Shown piece after piece: positions 32,877-42,440 of a DNA stretch of 64,000 nt; positions within the stretch are counted from its first letter, which is position 1, and the number at the start of each line of letters is the position of its first letter. Both the position numbers and the translations under genes were made by a program. The stretch covers positions 1-64,000 of the forward strand of contig CAJNDS010000237.1 in NCBI GenBank assembly GCA_905221605.1, given 5' to 3'. Below the pieces are notes generated by a model. That model had not been told where the DNA came from and made no database searches. It saw only the letters and a program-made list of their open reading frames with translations. This DNA comes from Symbiodinium natans. Taxonomy: Eukaryota; Sar; Dinophyceae; Suessiales; Symbiodiniaceae.

Positions 32877-33033
32877 GCCTCCACACCCTCGACTTGAAGC
32901 AGCTTCTCTGCAAGGATTCCCGGGGCGTCTCCAACAAAACGCCCCTTCGCCTGCACGGCGCGCGGTATCTCAGCAGCGGGGTTCATCGGATGCTGATCGA
33001 AACCGGGGCCCTCATGCTGCAGGGCTTCATCTG
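32877..33033 (+). CDS. Membrane-protein gene, exon 11
   Basis: The frame reads LHTLDLKQLLCKDSRGVSNK and ends with LIETGALMLQGFIW. A GA donor at 33034 joins smoothly to LNVFIWLPLGIG. A GT at 33053 would end the frame in a less hydrophobic product. Confidence 0.7.
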
Positions 33034-33127
33034 GAACGAATTGTACAGTTCTGTGAGCCCTAAATCCCTATACGGCCCTTTTAAAACCAATTTTTTAGTT
33101 CTCTAGGCACCCCGTGCCTAATTCCGA

Positions 33128-33203
33128 ATACTACTTCAACCCTAAACCCTAAACCCTAAACCCTAAACCCTAAACCCTAAACCCTAAACCCTAAACCCTA
33201 AAC
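33128..33203. repeat. CCCTAAA array before last exon
   Basis: About ten units end 6 bp before the acceptor at 33208. Confidence 0.95.
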
Positions 33204-33208
33204 GCCAG

Positions 33209-33335
33209 GTTAAACGTCTTCATTTGGTTGCCTCTGGGGATTGGCTTTGCTTTTGGCATCTGCCCTGGACCTCTCCCCTCGGAGCTGCGGGTCCTTGATG
33301 CCGTGGTTTGGACCACTCCCTGGCGCTGCACTTAA
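33209..33335 (+). CDS. Membrane-protein gene, terminal exon
   Basis: The acceptor is AACGCCAG (to 33208). With one leading base it reads LNVFIWLPLGIGFAFGICPG and ends PWRCT followed by TAA at 33333-33335. A final hydrophobic segment and a stop make it a plausible C-terminus. Confidence 0.65.
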
Positions 33336-33959
33336 GACAGGTTTGGGCTTAGGGTTTGGGGTTTAGGGTTTGGTTTAGGGTTGAGGGTTTAGGGCTTACG
33401 GACTTTTAGGGTTCTTGGGTGCAGGGTTCTTGAGGTTTAGGGTTCTTGGGCTTCGAGTACCATGAGTACCCAAAGAGAGCCCAATGCCCCTTTAGGGGGT
33501 ATAGGGTGGAGTTGGGGCCTACATGTTGATAGAGTTGCGGGCGGCACCACCCAGAGTTCCAATACGCCGTTAGTTGACGCAATATACCTTGCTGTAAACA
33601 GAGGTGTTCTCACAATGAGCTAAGGCTTCAAGGTGTGCATGTGTGCATATATATATATATACATCTATACAGTCCTTTTAATTCTAACGGCTATGGAACT
33701 CCCCAAAAGCTATCCCGAGTCTTTACTGCCGTCGGGCAGCTTAGACAAGAGTACATCCACGTCCGACGTGTGGCGCGGTGAGAAATTTCGTCGGAGTGCC
33801 CGCTCAAATGGGCAGATGTACCAGCAAAGCTGGTCCAATGTCACAAAGACTCAAGCATGCCCAGTTCAATGCGCCCGCATGCGAAAGTATCCAGTTCTCC
33901 AGCAGACGGCTTCGCTAGCTTCCGTCCGCTCACTTAGGTCTTAGGATCTCTGAGGAGAC
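33336..33959. other. Intergenic region
   Basis: Degenerate TTTAGGG units lie at 33340-33450 and a short TA microsatellite at 33645-33660. A 270-bp frame at about 33680-33945 (MELPKSYPESLLPSGSLDK and on) has no recognised family and may be untranslated or promoter sequence of the next gene. An AG just upstream of the ATG at 33960 could take a trans-spliced leader. Confidence 0.45.
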
Positions 33960-34034
33960 ATGGCTTCAGTGGACCTTGAGAAGTGCAAGTCAGTATGCAA
34001 GTGTGCAGTCCGAGACATCCATTGCACCAAGCAC
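33960..34034 (+). CDS. First exon of gene 3, Cys-rich start
   Basis: ATG at 33960 gives exactly 25 codons, starting MASVDLEKCKSVCKCAVRD and ending HCTKH, before a consensus GTAAGT donor. Four or five Cys in this stretch could bind metal, but no family is clear. Confidence 0.7.
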
Positions 34035-34047
34035 GTAAGTTGTTGCC

Positions 34048-34226
34048 GCACTTGGAGGTTCAGGGTACTTAGTAACGTAGTCATAACCCACGTATAAGGC
34101 CCTTAGGTACCCTAGTGGTTGTAATTGGGTTGCAAAGTGCAGTTATAACCCTAAACCCTAAATCCTAAACCCTAAACCTGAAGCCTTAACTGCAGCTATG
34201 ATCGGGTTCCCTGAACCTCCAAGCAG
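34048..34226. mobile_element. Introner-like element, family A copy 3
   Basis: The left end is CACTTGGAGGTTCAGGGTAC and the right end is TCCCTGAACCTCCAAGCAG. Its terminal AG is the acceptor of the next exon. A short CCCTAAA array (34147-34178) lies inside it. Confidence 0.8.
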
Positions 34227-34279
34227 CGACTTGAGGTGATGTCACCTGCCCCGAAACGGCAACTCCAGGAACGGCTCGG
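34227..34279 (+). CDS. Gene 3, exon 2
   Basis: It reads RLEVMSPAPKRQLQERL plus two bases. A GC donor at 34280 fits the next exon (L-G-D-L-R-F-P). A GT lies at 34285. Part of this exon recurs at about 42463-42511. Confidence 0.65.
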
Positions 34280-34558
34280 GCCTGGTATGCAGGGGTTCAG
34301 GGTTTAGGGTTTGGGGTTTGGGGTTTCGGGTTTAGGGTTTAGGGTTTAGGGTTTAGGCCAATGTTTGGGTGGTCAGCCGGCCAACATTAGCATCTTCACA
34401 AGAGCACTCCCTACTTCTGCCTACCACAAAATATGAGGCTCAGGGCGGGAATCTTCTTCTGGTCCAGAAAGAAGGTAATTACCTTGAGTTGGTGTGGGTG
34501 CTAAAACCTGAACCCTAGGCCCTAAACCATAAACCGAAACCCGAAACCTGAAGCCCAG

Positions 34559-34584
34559 CGACCTGCGGTTCCCGGGCCCCGCGA
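34559..34584 (+). CDS. Gene 3, exon 3
   Basis: DLRFPGPA with one extra base on each side. GT donor (GTTTGTTTG) at 34585. The short length makes it tentative, but the phases fit on both sides. Confidence 0.5.
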
Positions 34585-34914
34585 GTTTGTTTGCTGGGTT
34601 TAGGGTTACTTAGGGTTACTTAGGGATTCTTTGGAATATTTTTCATTTTTGCATACACCACTCCGAAGAAACAGCCAAAATCATCATTTCTGCCACGGTT
34701 CCAAGTTCAGTATGGTTTAGGGGTTTGGTGCCTCTAGGTTTAGTGTCTGTACGGGTATACAAGGCTTAGGGCTTCCCATTTAAAGATCCCATCTTACTTT
34801 GAGGCCGAGCCTCTTAGACATGAGCCCATGGCATCCCCAAGCCCAGCCTGGGTGGGGGGGAAAGGGGAGGGTTAAACAGGGCAAATCCGTACATGCAGGG
34901 CAAGAAAACCCTAA

Positions 34915-35040
34915 ACCCTATACCCTCAACCCCAAACCCTAAACCCCAAACCCTAAACCCCAAACCCTAAACCCCAAACCCTCAACCCTAAACCCTAAAC
35001 CTTAAACCCTAAACCCTAAACCCGAACCCTAAACCCTAAA
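34915..35040. repeat. CCCTAAA/CCCCAAA array
   Basis: Alternating CCCTAAA and CCCCAAA units, ending about 15 bp before the acceptor of the exon at 35057. Confidence 0.9.
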
Positions 35041-35056
35041 CACCCCACCCCCCCAG

Positions 35057-35106
35057 ATAAGGTCATCGAAGTCCACACGCCGGATGGTCTTGCTATCCAA
35101 GCGCAG
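35057..35106 (+). CDS. Gene 3, exon 4 (beta repeat, first half)
   Basis: The acceptor is CCCCCAG (to 35056). It reads KVIEVHTPDGLAIQAQ. The donor is GC at 35107. Joined to the next exon it makes a pattern found in many alveolate and stramenopile proteins: hydrophobic strand, x-P-x-G, then V-P-x-G-x-x-P-G-x-x-F-x-V. Confidence 0.75.
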
Positions 35107-35345
35107 GCCAAGTCTCTGTGCTGGGGGGTTTCATTGCAGGGTCCTGCAGCCGACGAGTTTGCAGGAGTGAAGGGTTAGGTTTAGGGGTTCATTCAGGGTT
35201 CAGGGGTTCAGGGTTTCAGGGTTTGGGGGTTTGGGGCGTAGGGTTTAGCTTGCTCAGGGTGATTTCAAGGCATGTTGTTTTGTGGGTGCCCTTCTCCTCC
35301 AAGTAACGGCAGTTGATTTTCCCTTCTGATGTGCTCATGACGCAG

Positions 35346-35403
35346 GTGCCTGTCGGCATCCGTCCCGGGCAGTCGTTTCGCGTCCAGCTCCCTTCTCAGT
35401 CTG
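35346..35403 (+). CDS. Gene 3, exon 5 (beta repeat, second half)
   Basis: The acceptor is GACGCAG (to 35345) and the donor GTTTAGG is at 35404. It reads VPVGIRPGQSFRVQLP then SQS. The motif VPxGxxPGxxFxV is distinctive, although I cannot give its function. Confidence 0.78.
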
Positions 35404-35855
35404 GTTTAGGGTGTAGGATTCCCACAAGCCACTCAACCCTAAACTTTTCTTACTCAAGTTGGGGAACTGATTATCGGTGGTTTAGTAGTGCGGGGGCCTA
35501 TTCAATTAGCATCTCTGGTTGCTTGTGGTTGTGACATGTCTTGCTTGGCAACATGTTGTTGTCCTGTGCCCATGTTGTTTGGAATGACGGGTGTTCAGGG
35601 TCTAGGCTTCCGAGGCTTCAAACAGGGTTTAGGGCTTAGGGTTTATAGGATTTAGGTAAAAAGGGTATAGGGGCAGGGGGAGTGAAGTGCGATGCTGAGG
35701 TACACTCCTCAAGATTGAGCTTTCAGCTCCGTGAGTAGAAGCCTTTGCTTTCGGTCTCACTGTCCGGCTTCGAGATGAAGGCGGTTGGACCCCAAATCAC
35801 AAGCTCTAAACCCTGGACCTTGGACCCTTGCGCCCTCTATGAACCTAGAACCACC

Positions 35856-36149
35856 GCTTGAAGGTTCAGGGTACTTACTTTGTGGTACTTTACTGTAACT
35901 TTAGAGCCTTACCTTTTTTGAGGTCATTGGGTTTCTTATTAAGGCAGCTAAAAGTTTAATTCATTGCTACCCTCCTGAGTGCAGCCAAGCTTAGTGACGC
36001 AATTATAGCTGCACTTATACCCCAATTGTAACCCTGTCAGGGTACTTAAGCAGCTTATGAGTCGGTTACACCTGCACAGATAATAGGGTTTAGGGTTTAG
36101 GGTTTAGGGTTTAGGGTTTAGGGTTTAGGGTTTAGGGTTCTCCAAGTAG
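35856..36149. mobile_element. Family A copy 4, with two insertions
   Basis: The left end CGCTTGAAGGTTCAGGGTAC is intact. A family I repeat is inserted at 35891-35990 and a TTTAGGG array of about eight units at 36085-36138. The right end continues as TTCTCCAAGTAG. The order implies that the A element was there first. Confidence 0.7.
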
Positions 36150-36310
36150 AACCACTGAGGGCCAGGAAAGGACTTGGGTCTGCGGCGTGCCGTTATCGCT
36201 TGAAAGTTTCACCCGATGATCACCTCGAAGATCGAGCAAGCGGCAAAATCAGCGGGGTGTTGGGTTTTGGGGTTAAAGTTTCGGGCTTGGCGGGTTTCGT
36301 TTCAGGATAG

Positions 36311-36352
36311 CATCGACTGTGGTCTACATGGAGTGCACCGTTCACTCAGCCG
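36311..36352 (+). CDS. Gene 3, possible exon 6
   Basis: STVVYMECTVHSA between AG at 36310 and GT at 36353. The phases fit its neighbours. Short and unconfirmed. Confidence 0.4.
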
Positions 36353-36596
36353 GTGTTTTTTCAAAAGGCCTCGGGAGGCTTCGCAATGTGCAGCTTTTCC
36401 ACGCGAACGGCGCACTGCATGCTGGTCTCAAAACTAGTATCAAAATTGAAAGCAAGCAGCCCCGAAAAGGGTTTAGGGTAGGGGTTCCCTTGGAAAAAGG
36501 CTACCAACCCCCAAAACAGTTGAGGGTTTCGGGGTTTTAGGTTTAGGGTAAGTTTTGGGTTAAGGGTTTCAGGGTACCCTGGTTGTACATAAGACT

Positions 36597-36706
36597 AGGA
36601 TGCCCAGTAGTACCCTTATTCCCTTTTTAGGTGCTTTGGGTTCCCTTATCAACCCCTTTAAGCAAAAAAGGGCACCCTTTTTCAACCTAGGCTACTGGGC
36701 AACCTA
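36597..36706. mobile_element. Introner-like element, family D copy 4
   Basis: The ends are GATGCCCAGTAGTACCC and GGCTACTGGGCAACC. It is flanked by a direct repeat of about 50 bp that includes GGGTTTCAGGGTACCCTGG (36565 and 36764). Confidence 0.7.
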
Positions 36707-36818
36707 GAAAACAGTTTAGGGTTTCGGGTTTAGGGTTTAGGGAAAGTTTAGGGTTAAGGGTTTCAGGGTACCCTGGTTGTACATAAGATGGCTACTTTCA
36801 AGCTCAAGTCGGGTGCAG

Positions 36819-36897
36819 GTACGTCACAGAGCTCGCGGGGAGCCGCTGCCTTGGCATCGGGGGCGGCATGTGACGAAGAAGGGCCCTGGTCTGATGG
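36819..36897 (+). CDS. Gene 3, exon 7
   Basis: TSQSSRGAAALASGAACDEE then GPWSD. The acceptor is GGTGCAG and the donor is GTTTAGGG (36898). Low complexity, probably a linker. Confidence 0.6.
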
Positions 36898-37299
36898 GTT
36901 TAGGGGAAACCGATCCCCCTTCTGGGGTTTAAGGGTTTAGGGGTTCGGGTAAGGCCCTACACTACTATCAACACTGAACACGTCGTCCCAGATACACATT
37001 CTAAGTTAGCAGGGGTCGTCGGATGGAGGCCTTTTTCTCTTGAGTGCTAAGTCTCCATCACCTCCTGTCACTCAAGCGCTGTAGACCCTAGGGTTTAGCG
37101 TTTGGGGTAAACCCAAGGATACATCTGCAAGGATACTAGAGTCCCGTTTCAAAGGACCCACCACCAAAGACCCTAAACCCTAAAACCTAAAACCCTAAAA
37201 CCGAAAACTCAAACCCTGCAACCTAAAACCCTGGAACCTAAAACCCCAAAACCCTAAACCCTAAAACCCTCAAACTCTTAGAGGGCCTTGGACCTGAAG

Positions 37300-37364
37300 A
37301 TCCAATCTCTGCGCCCACGCCGCCATGCTACTGTGCAAGCGATGCGCTATCGCGAGGCCGAGCA
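37300..37364 (+). CDS. Gene 3, exon 8
   Basis: With one leading base it reads SNLCAHAAMLLCKRCAIARP. The GC donor at 37365 keeps phase with the next exon. It contains four Cys/His positions, which may or may not be meaningful. Confidence 0.6.
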
Positions 37365-38130
37365 GCACTAGCCAGGAGAGAAGGGTTTAGGGCTTAGGGT
37401 TTAGGGTTTAGGGTTTAGGGCAACAAGAACACCTCCTTTGCTGGTGATGGGCCGCTATAATGTCCAATTACTTGATTCCAAGAGGAGAAACTCACCTTTA
37501 GAAGACCCTTAGCCCTCACCCTAAACCCTAAAACCCTAAACCCTAAACCCTAAACCCTTAGCCCTCATCCCCGAACCTCGAAGTCATCAATTGCCGTAGA
37601 AGCCTCAAGCCCTAGGCAATGGGAAGCCCGACGCCCTAGACCCTAAACCGTCAGAAGCCTTTAAGCGCCAGACCATGATAAGCTCTAGACCCTAACCCGA
37701 ACCTTCTTAAGGATTTAGGATGCAGGGTACAAGCAAGGAGAAAGAAACCCTAACTTGGGAACCCTACCCGAAACCTGAAACACTAAGCCTGCAACTGGCC
37801 CTACACCCTAAACCCTACACACCAAGTCCTACCTCGAAGCCCTAAAACCCCAATAAACTTGTCTTTTCACACTGTGGCCTCTCAATGTTGGCCACCCATG
37901 GTCGCCAAATGAGAGAGATCTTCTGGGAAAGGTTGGCTCTTAGAGCCTTGACCCCAAGCACCAAACCCTATGCTTTCTCAAACCGACTTTCGTGCACCCC
38001 TAAACCCTAAACCCTATAACCCTGCCCTTTATCCCGAAACCCGAACCCCAATTGTAATCCTAAAACCCCTCAAACCCCAGAACCTGATAACCCTATAACC
38101 GTATAACCCTCAACCGCGGCAGCCCTCAAG

Positions 38131-38201
38131 TCACCCGCTTCCAGGCCACTTATGAGGCAGCCAAGTGCGGCTCAGCTGCGCCAGGGATTTTGATAGAGTC
38201 T
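38131..38201 (+). CDS. Gene 3, exon 9
   Basis: TRFQATYEAAKCGSAAPGIL then IES, with a GT donor at 38202. Phase fits both neighbours. Confidence 0.65.
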
Positions 38202-38539
38202 GTGAATAGGGTCTTAGTAGCTGGGTGAGTGCACTTTACACTTTTTTGGATATTTTTATCCCTACAGAACTGAAAGTGTACACTTGTTTGGGGCTTATGA
38301 ATTCAGCAACTAAGGGGTAGAATTAGGGTTTGCAGGTTTTCGGGGTTTGTAGAGTTTATTGGGTGTATAAATAGGGCATATTAAGGTTTATAGGGTGTTA
38401 GGGGTTTGTAGGCTTTATAGGGCTCTTTTTTTAATGGGGTAAATCAAGGTTTATAGGGTGCTTGGGGTTTATAGACTTTCTAGGGAGGGTTGATAGGGCT
38501 TATAGAGTTGAGGGCATCTCGCCGTGCAGGAACGACCAT

Positions 38540-38680
38540 GTAGAAACGACACGCCGACACACCCAGTGTCTGAGTGTGTGTGTAGGTGTAGGGGTCTAGG
38601 GGTGTAGGGGTGTGTAGGGGTGTGTAGGGGTGTATAGGGGTGTAGGGGTGTAGGGGTGTGTGTGTGTGTAGGTGGAGAAG
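38540..38680. repeat. Minisatellite TGTAGGGG
   Basis: Tandem TGTAGGGG/TGTGTAGGGG units. No gene is seen. Confidence 0.85.
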
Positions 38681-38998
38681 CATATGTCGCGAAGGCGTTT
38701 TGTAGACCAAGACACCAACAGCCAAGAGTGGCCCCTGAAAGCTTAAACCCCCCAAAACCCTAATCCCTAAAGCCCATCCCCTTCTAGCAACGTTTGCTTT
38801 GTCTTGTGTGTCTGGCTTATATACGCCTTGAGTCCCCCATCCTCAGGCCGTGTCTCAACACCTGACTTGCACTATCTTCACAATGAAATTTTGAAATCGC
38901 TAAGGAAGACTTCCATAGCTTCGTCCCTTGAACCCGAAACTCTGGCACCATAAAACCTACACCCCAAATCCTAATCGTTCCTGTTTGCGAAATCCGAG

Positions 38999-39044
38999 GT
39001 AGTGACGAGGCCCCGGTACTTCACCAACTGGTGGCAGAGGCAGG
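38999..39044 (+). CDS. Gene 3, exon 10
   Basis: VVTRPRYFTNWWQRQ plus one base, after ATCCGAG and before GT at 39045. Aromatic-rich and phase-consistent. Confidence 0.6.
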
Positions 39045-39206
39045 GTGCTGAAGCAACGGCCCAAGAATAGCTGCAAGTGTAAGTGACAAGAGCAGTGCCC
39101 CAAATGCAGCCATTACCAGATAGAACTATGCATGGGGTTATGATATCGGACTTCTAACCCTAAACCCTAAACCCTAAACCCTAAACCCCGGCAGCCCCAA
39201 GCACAG

Positions 39207-39235
39207 TGCTACAGACCAGCGACCCGGAGGCCTGA
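39207..39235 (+). CDS. Gene 3, possible terminal exon
   Basis: In the phase set by the previous exon it reads VLQTSDPEA and stops at TGA 39233-39235. A GC donor at 39230 could avoid the stop. The frame stays open in another phase to about 39282. Confidence 0.4.
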
Positions 39236-39284
39236 GTCGCGCACCGACACGTGGACTCTGCCAGAAACTTCTCCACACGGATTT

Positions 39285-39665
39285 AGGGTTTCGGATTTAG
39301 GGTTTAGGGTTTAGGGTTTAGGGTTTTAGGGTTTTAGGGTTTTAGGGTTTTAGGGTTTTAGGGTTTTAGGGTTTTAGGGTTTTAGGGTTTTAGGGTTTTA
39401 GGGTTTCGGGTTTATAGGGTTATAGGGTTTATAGGGTTATAGGTTTAGGGTTTATAGGGTTTAGGGTTTAGGGTTTTAGGGTTTCAGGTTTATAGGGTTA
39501 TAGGGTTTATAGGGTTTATAGGGTTTATAGGGTTTATAGGGTTTATAGGGTTTATAGGGTTATAGGGTTTATAGGGTTTATAGGGTTTATAGGGTTTATA
39601 GGGTTTATAGGGTTTATAGGGTTTATAGGGTTTATAGGATAGGGTTTATCGGGTTATAGGGTTTC
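39285..39665. repeat. Homogenised TTTTAGGG and TTTATAGGG arrays
   Basis: TTTAGGG units give way to TTTTAGGG (about 11 units, 39320-39405) and then TTTATAGGG (about 20 units, 39420-39650). Each variant is expanded in its own block. Confidence 0.95.
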
Positions 39666-39943
39666 GGTTTAGGGTCTACGAGTGAACCATCAAATAGGGC
39701 TGGTTCGAAGGAAACTTTCGGGATCGCTGATGGAGGCCTGCAAAGGGGCACGGGCCAAAGCCCTGTAAACCCTTGCATGGTTTTTGTGGGGGTCTCTTTT
39801 CCCCAACCCTTCAACCAACCCTGAACCCTAAACCCCAAACCCTAAACCCCAAACCCTAAACCCCCAACCCTAAACCCCAAACCCTAAACCCCAAACCCTA
39901 AACCCTAAACCCTTTCCGCGCGGGATATCTCTTTCCTTATCAG

Positions 39944-40016
39944 GTGGGTAGATGGGCGTAACCCCGACAATCCAGAGGCAGCGGAGGCCTGGTGCAAGGC
40001 TTTGTCAGCTCGTAGG
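39944..40016 (+). CDS. Exon, unknown gene
   Basis: WVDGRNPDNPEAAEAWCKAL then SARR, between CTTATCAG and GTTTCTTC. Well-formed and protein-like. It is unclear whether it continues gene 3. Confidence 0.65.
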
Positions 40017-40096
40017 GTTTCTTCAAGGGTCGGTCCCTAAACCCTAAACCCCAAACCGCAAACCGCAAACCCTGAAACCTAAACCCTAAACCCCAA

Positions 40097-40200
40097 GCTG
40101 ATACCACTTCGTAAAGAATCTGGGTAGCTCTCTCAATCATGGTCGTGTGCTGATACCACTTCGTAAAGAATCTGGGTAGCTCTCTCAATCATGGTCGTGT
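40097..40200. repeat. Perfect 52-bp tandem duplication
   Basis: Two identical 52-bp units (40097-40148 and 40149-40200) starting GCTGATACCACTTCG. The lack of any difference implies a very recent event. Confidence 0.95.
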
Positions 40201-40399
40201 TTTATCTTAACACCCTAAGACCCTAGAACCCCAAAACCCTCATTAACGGAAGCCCTTCACCCTGAGCCCTCGCCCGCAGCAATGTGTGCCAGTTGCACCA
40301 TGGCTAACAATTATGTTTACTCCACTGCTAAAGGATTGAAACCAAGAATGACATAATAAAAAAAAAATATGCGGGGTTTGGGGTTCAAGGGTTTGGGTA

Positions 40400-40508
40400 G
40401 ACAGATATATGTATACATATATATATATATATATACGTATATATCTATATGTGTATGGAATGGTTGTTTTGGTTCAGGGTTTTCTGGTGTGTGTGTGTGT
40501 GTGTTTAC

Positions 40509-40539
<31 letters not shown>

Positions 40540-40560
40540 CATATGTGTGTATATATATAA
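40400..40560. repeat. TA/TG microsatellites
   Basis: (AT)n with interspersed (GT)n. The short frames here are compositional. Confidence 0.9.
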
Positions 40561-40864
40561 TTATGTTTATATTCGTTACATGAAGGACAGAGATGACGTT
40601 ACACGTAGCAGGTCTCGACTTGGCTCCGGGAGCAGGAGATCGATCCGTGCGCTGCCCTTGCTTTTCGGGCTTGAGGGTGTCAAGCTTAGGGTATAAACCC
40701 CTGGACCCTAAACCCCAAGCCCTAAACCCTAAACCTTAAACCCTAAACCCTAAACCCTAGACCCCAAACCCTAAACCCTTTACCCAAAAAAGGGCTTTAG
40801 GGCCGAGGAGCTTTGAGGTGTTTGATTGCGCTGGGAAGTTATGATGGAGCCTGTCATGGCACAG

Positions 40865-40918
40865 GTACAAGATCCCCCGCGATGAGCTGGAGGCTCGTTC
40901 CGCTGTTTGCAGCTGTTG
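40865..40918 (+). CDS. Exon, unknown gene
   Basis: YKIPRDELEARSAVCSC, after GGCACAG and before GTCTAGGG (40919). Confidence 0.6.
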
Positions 40919-41500
40919 GTCTAGGGTTTAGGGTTTAGGGTTTAGGGTTTAGTGTTTGATTAGGGTTTAGGGTTTGGGGTTTAGGGTTTAGGGTCTAGGG
41001 TCTAGGGTCTAGGGTTTAGGGTTTAGGGGTTGAGGGTGGGGGGTGTTGTTCGTGGCACCGTATGGCCCTGAACCCCTGGACCCCTAGAACCCTGAACCCC
41101 TGAACCCCATAAACCCCAAACCCTGACCTCTAAGATGGAGGTGTTTTTTCTCTATACTCTTTCGCTGGGCGGTCAGGCTCTTGGCCTGCATCCTGTGACC
41201 CTAAACTCTAAACCCTAAACCCCTAAACCCCTAATTCCCAAACCCTAAACCCTAAACCCTAAACCCCAAACCCCCAAACCCCCAAACCAAAATCTTTAAC
41301 CTCAAAAACCCAAATCAATGAAGGGCTGCGGCGGTATGGTCGGGTTCCCTCACACAAAAAGGGGTGTTTCATTGGGCATGAAGCACTTTAAAAGGGTTTA
41401 GGGTTTGTGGTTTGGGTTTTAGGGTTTAGGGTTAGGGTTGCGTAATCAAAACCTCCGTCATTGCTTGCTCTTGGGCTCTGTGAGTCTGCTTGCGGAGCAG

Positions 41501-41560
41501 GACTTCCGACGCCAGTACCTCATGCGCAAGCATTGGCCGGAGTACGACGCGCACAGCTCA
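41501..41560 (+). CDS. Exon, unknown gene
   Basis: Twenty codons, DFRRQYLMRKHWPEYDAHSS, after CGGAGCAG. The donor is GC at 41561, phase 0. Confidence 0.7.
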
Positions 41561-41589
41561 GCTGAACCCTACAACCCTAATCCATGCAG

Positions 41590-41640
41590 GTGGTGCCATG
41601 TGGGAGGCCTTCTCTCCAAGCTGTCCAGTGCTCACTACTT
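41590..41640 (+). CDS. Exon, unknown gene
   Basis: In phase 0 it reads VVPCGRPSLQAVQCSLL, with the acceptor CATGCAG and the donor GTCTTTTG. Two other frames are open, so the reading is uncertain. The intron before it would be only 29 bp, which is suspicious. Confidence 0.35.
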
Positions 41641-42228
41641 GTCTTTTGTAGCTGAGGCCGCCGGAGAACCCCTGAACCCTAAACCCTGGACCCCATAAAC
41701 CCTAAATTGCTTGCGTGCAATAGTTTAGCTGCAAGTTTAGGGTTTAGGGTTCCGGGGTTTCGGGTTCGGCGATGAGGTTTTTTGTTCCGGGGTATTCATG
41801 GTTCACAATACAGACACTGGCATTTAGGAGTTTAGGGTCTATGGCCTAGGGCTGGGGTCACCCCGTACAAGCCCTAAGCCTGAGAGACCCAAACCCTAAA
41901 CCCTATAAACCTTACTAGAACCTAAACCCGAAACCTCATTCTGCCCCTTCACCCCCCACCCCGCGAACCCTCAAGAACGCCGCAGTCCGGATCACACGGC
42001 TCATGTGCAAATCTTGAAAAGCCTCAACAAACTAGTGCCCTCACCTCAAAAACCCTAAACCCTCAACTCCCCAACCCCTAAAGCCTATAAAGCTCCAAAA
42101 GTCACTCCAAAAGTCCTAAACCCTAACAACCCTACGGCTAACCCTAAACCCTAAACCCTAAAATCCTTAACCCTAAATCCTAAACCCTAAAATCCCACCC
42201 CCCCCCCCCCCCCACCGACTGCTCCCAG

Positions 42229-42268
42229 GTCGACAAAAGCATGCCTGAGGCCGACCAGCAGAAGGACC
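42229..42268 (+). CDS. Exon, unknown gene
   Basis: VDKSMPEADQQKD plus one base, with the acceptor CTCCCAG after a C tract and the donor GTAGGTGG. Confidence 0.6.
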
Positions 42269-42327
42269 GTAGGTGGACGTTTTTCAAGCTGCGGTCTGAG
42301 GGTTCAGGATTTAGGGGTCTAGGCTAG

Positions 42328-42375
42328 TACTACTCCTACTACCAGTACCAGTACCAGTACCAGTACTAGTACTAG

Positions 42376-42417
<42 letters not shown>

Positions 42418-42440
42418 CACTACCACTACTACTACTGCTG
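42328..42440. repeat. CTA/CCAGTA triplet repeat
   Basis: (CTACCAGTAC) and (CTA)n units. The long open frames here are an artefact of composition. Confidence 0.9.
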
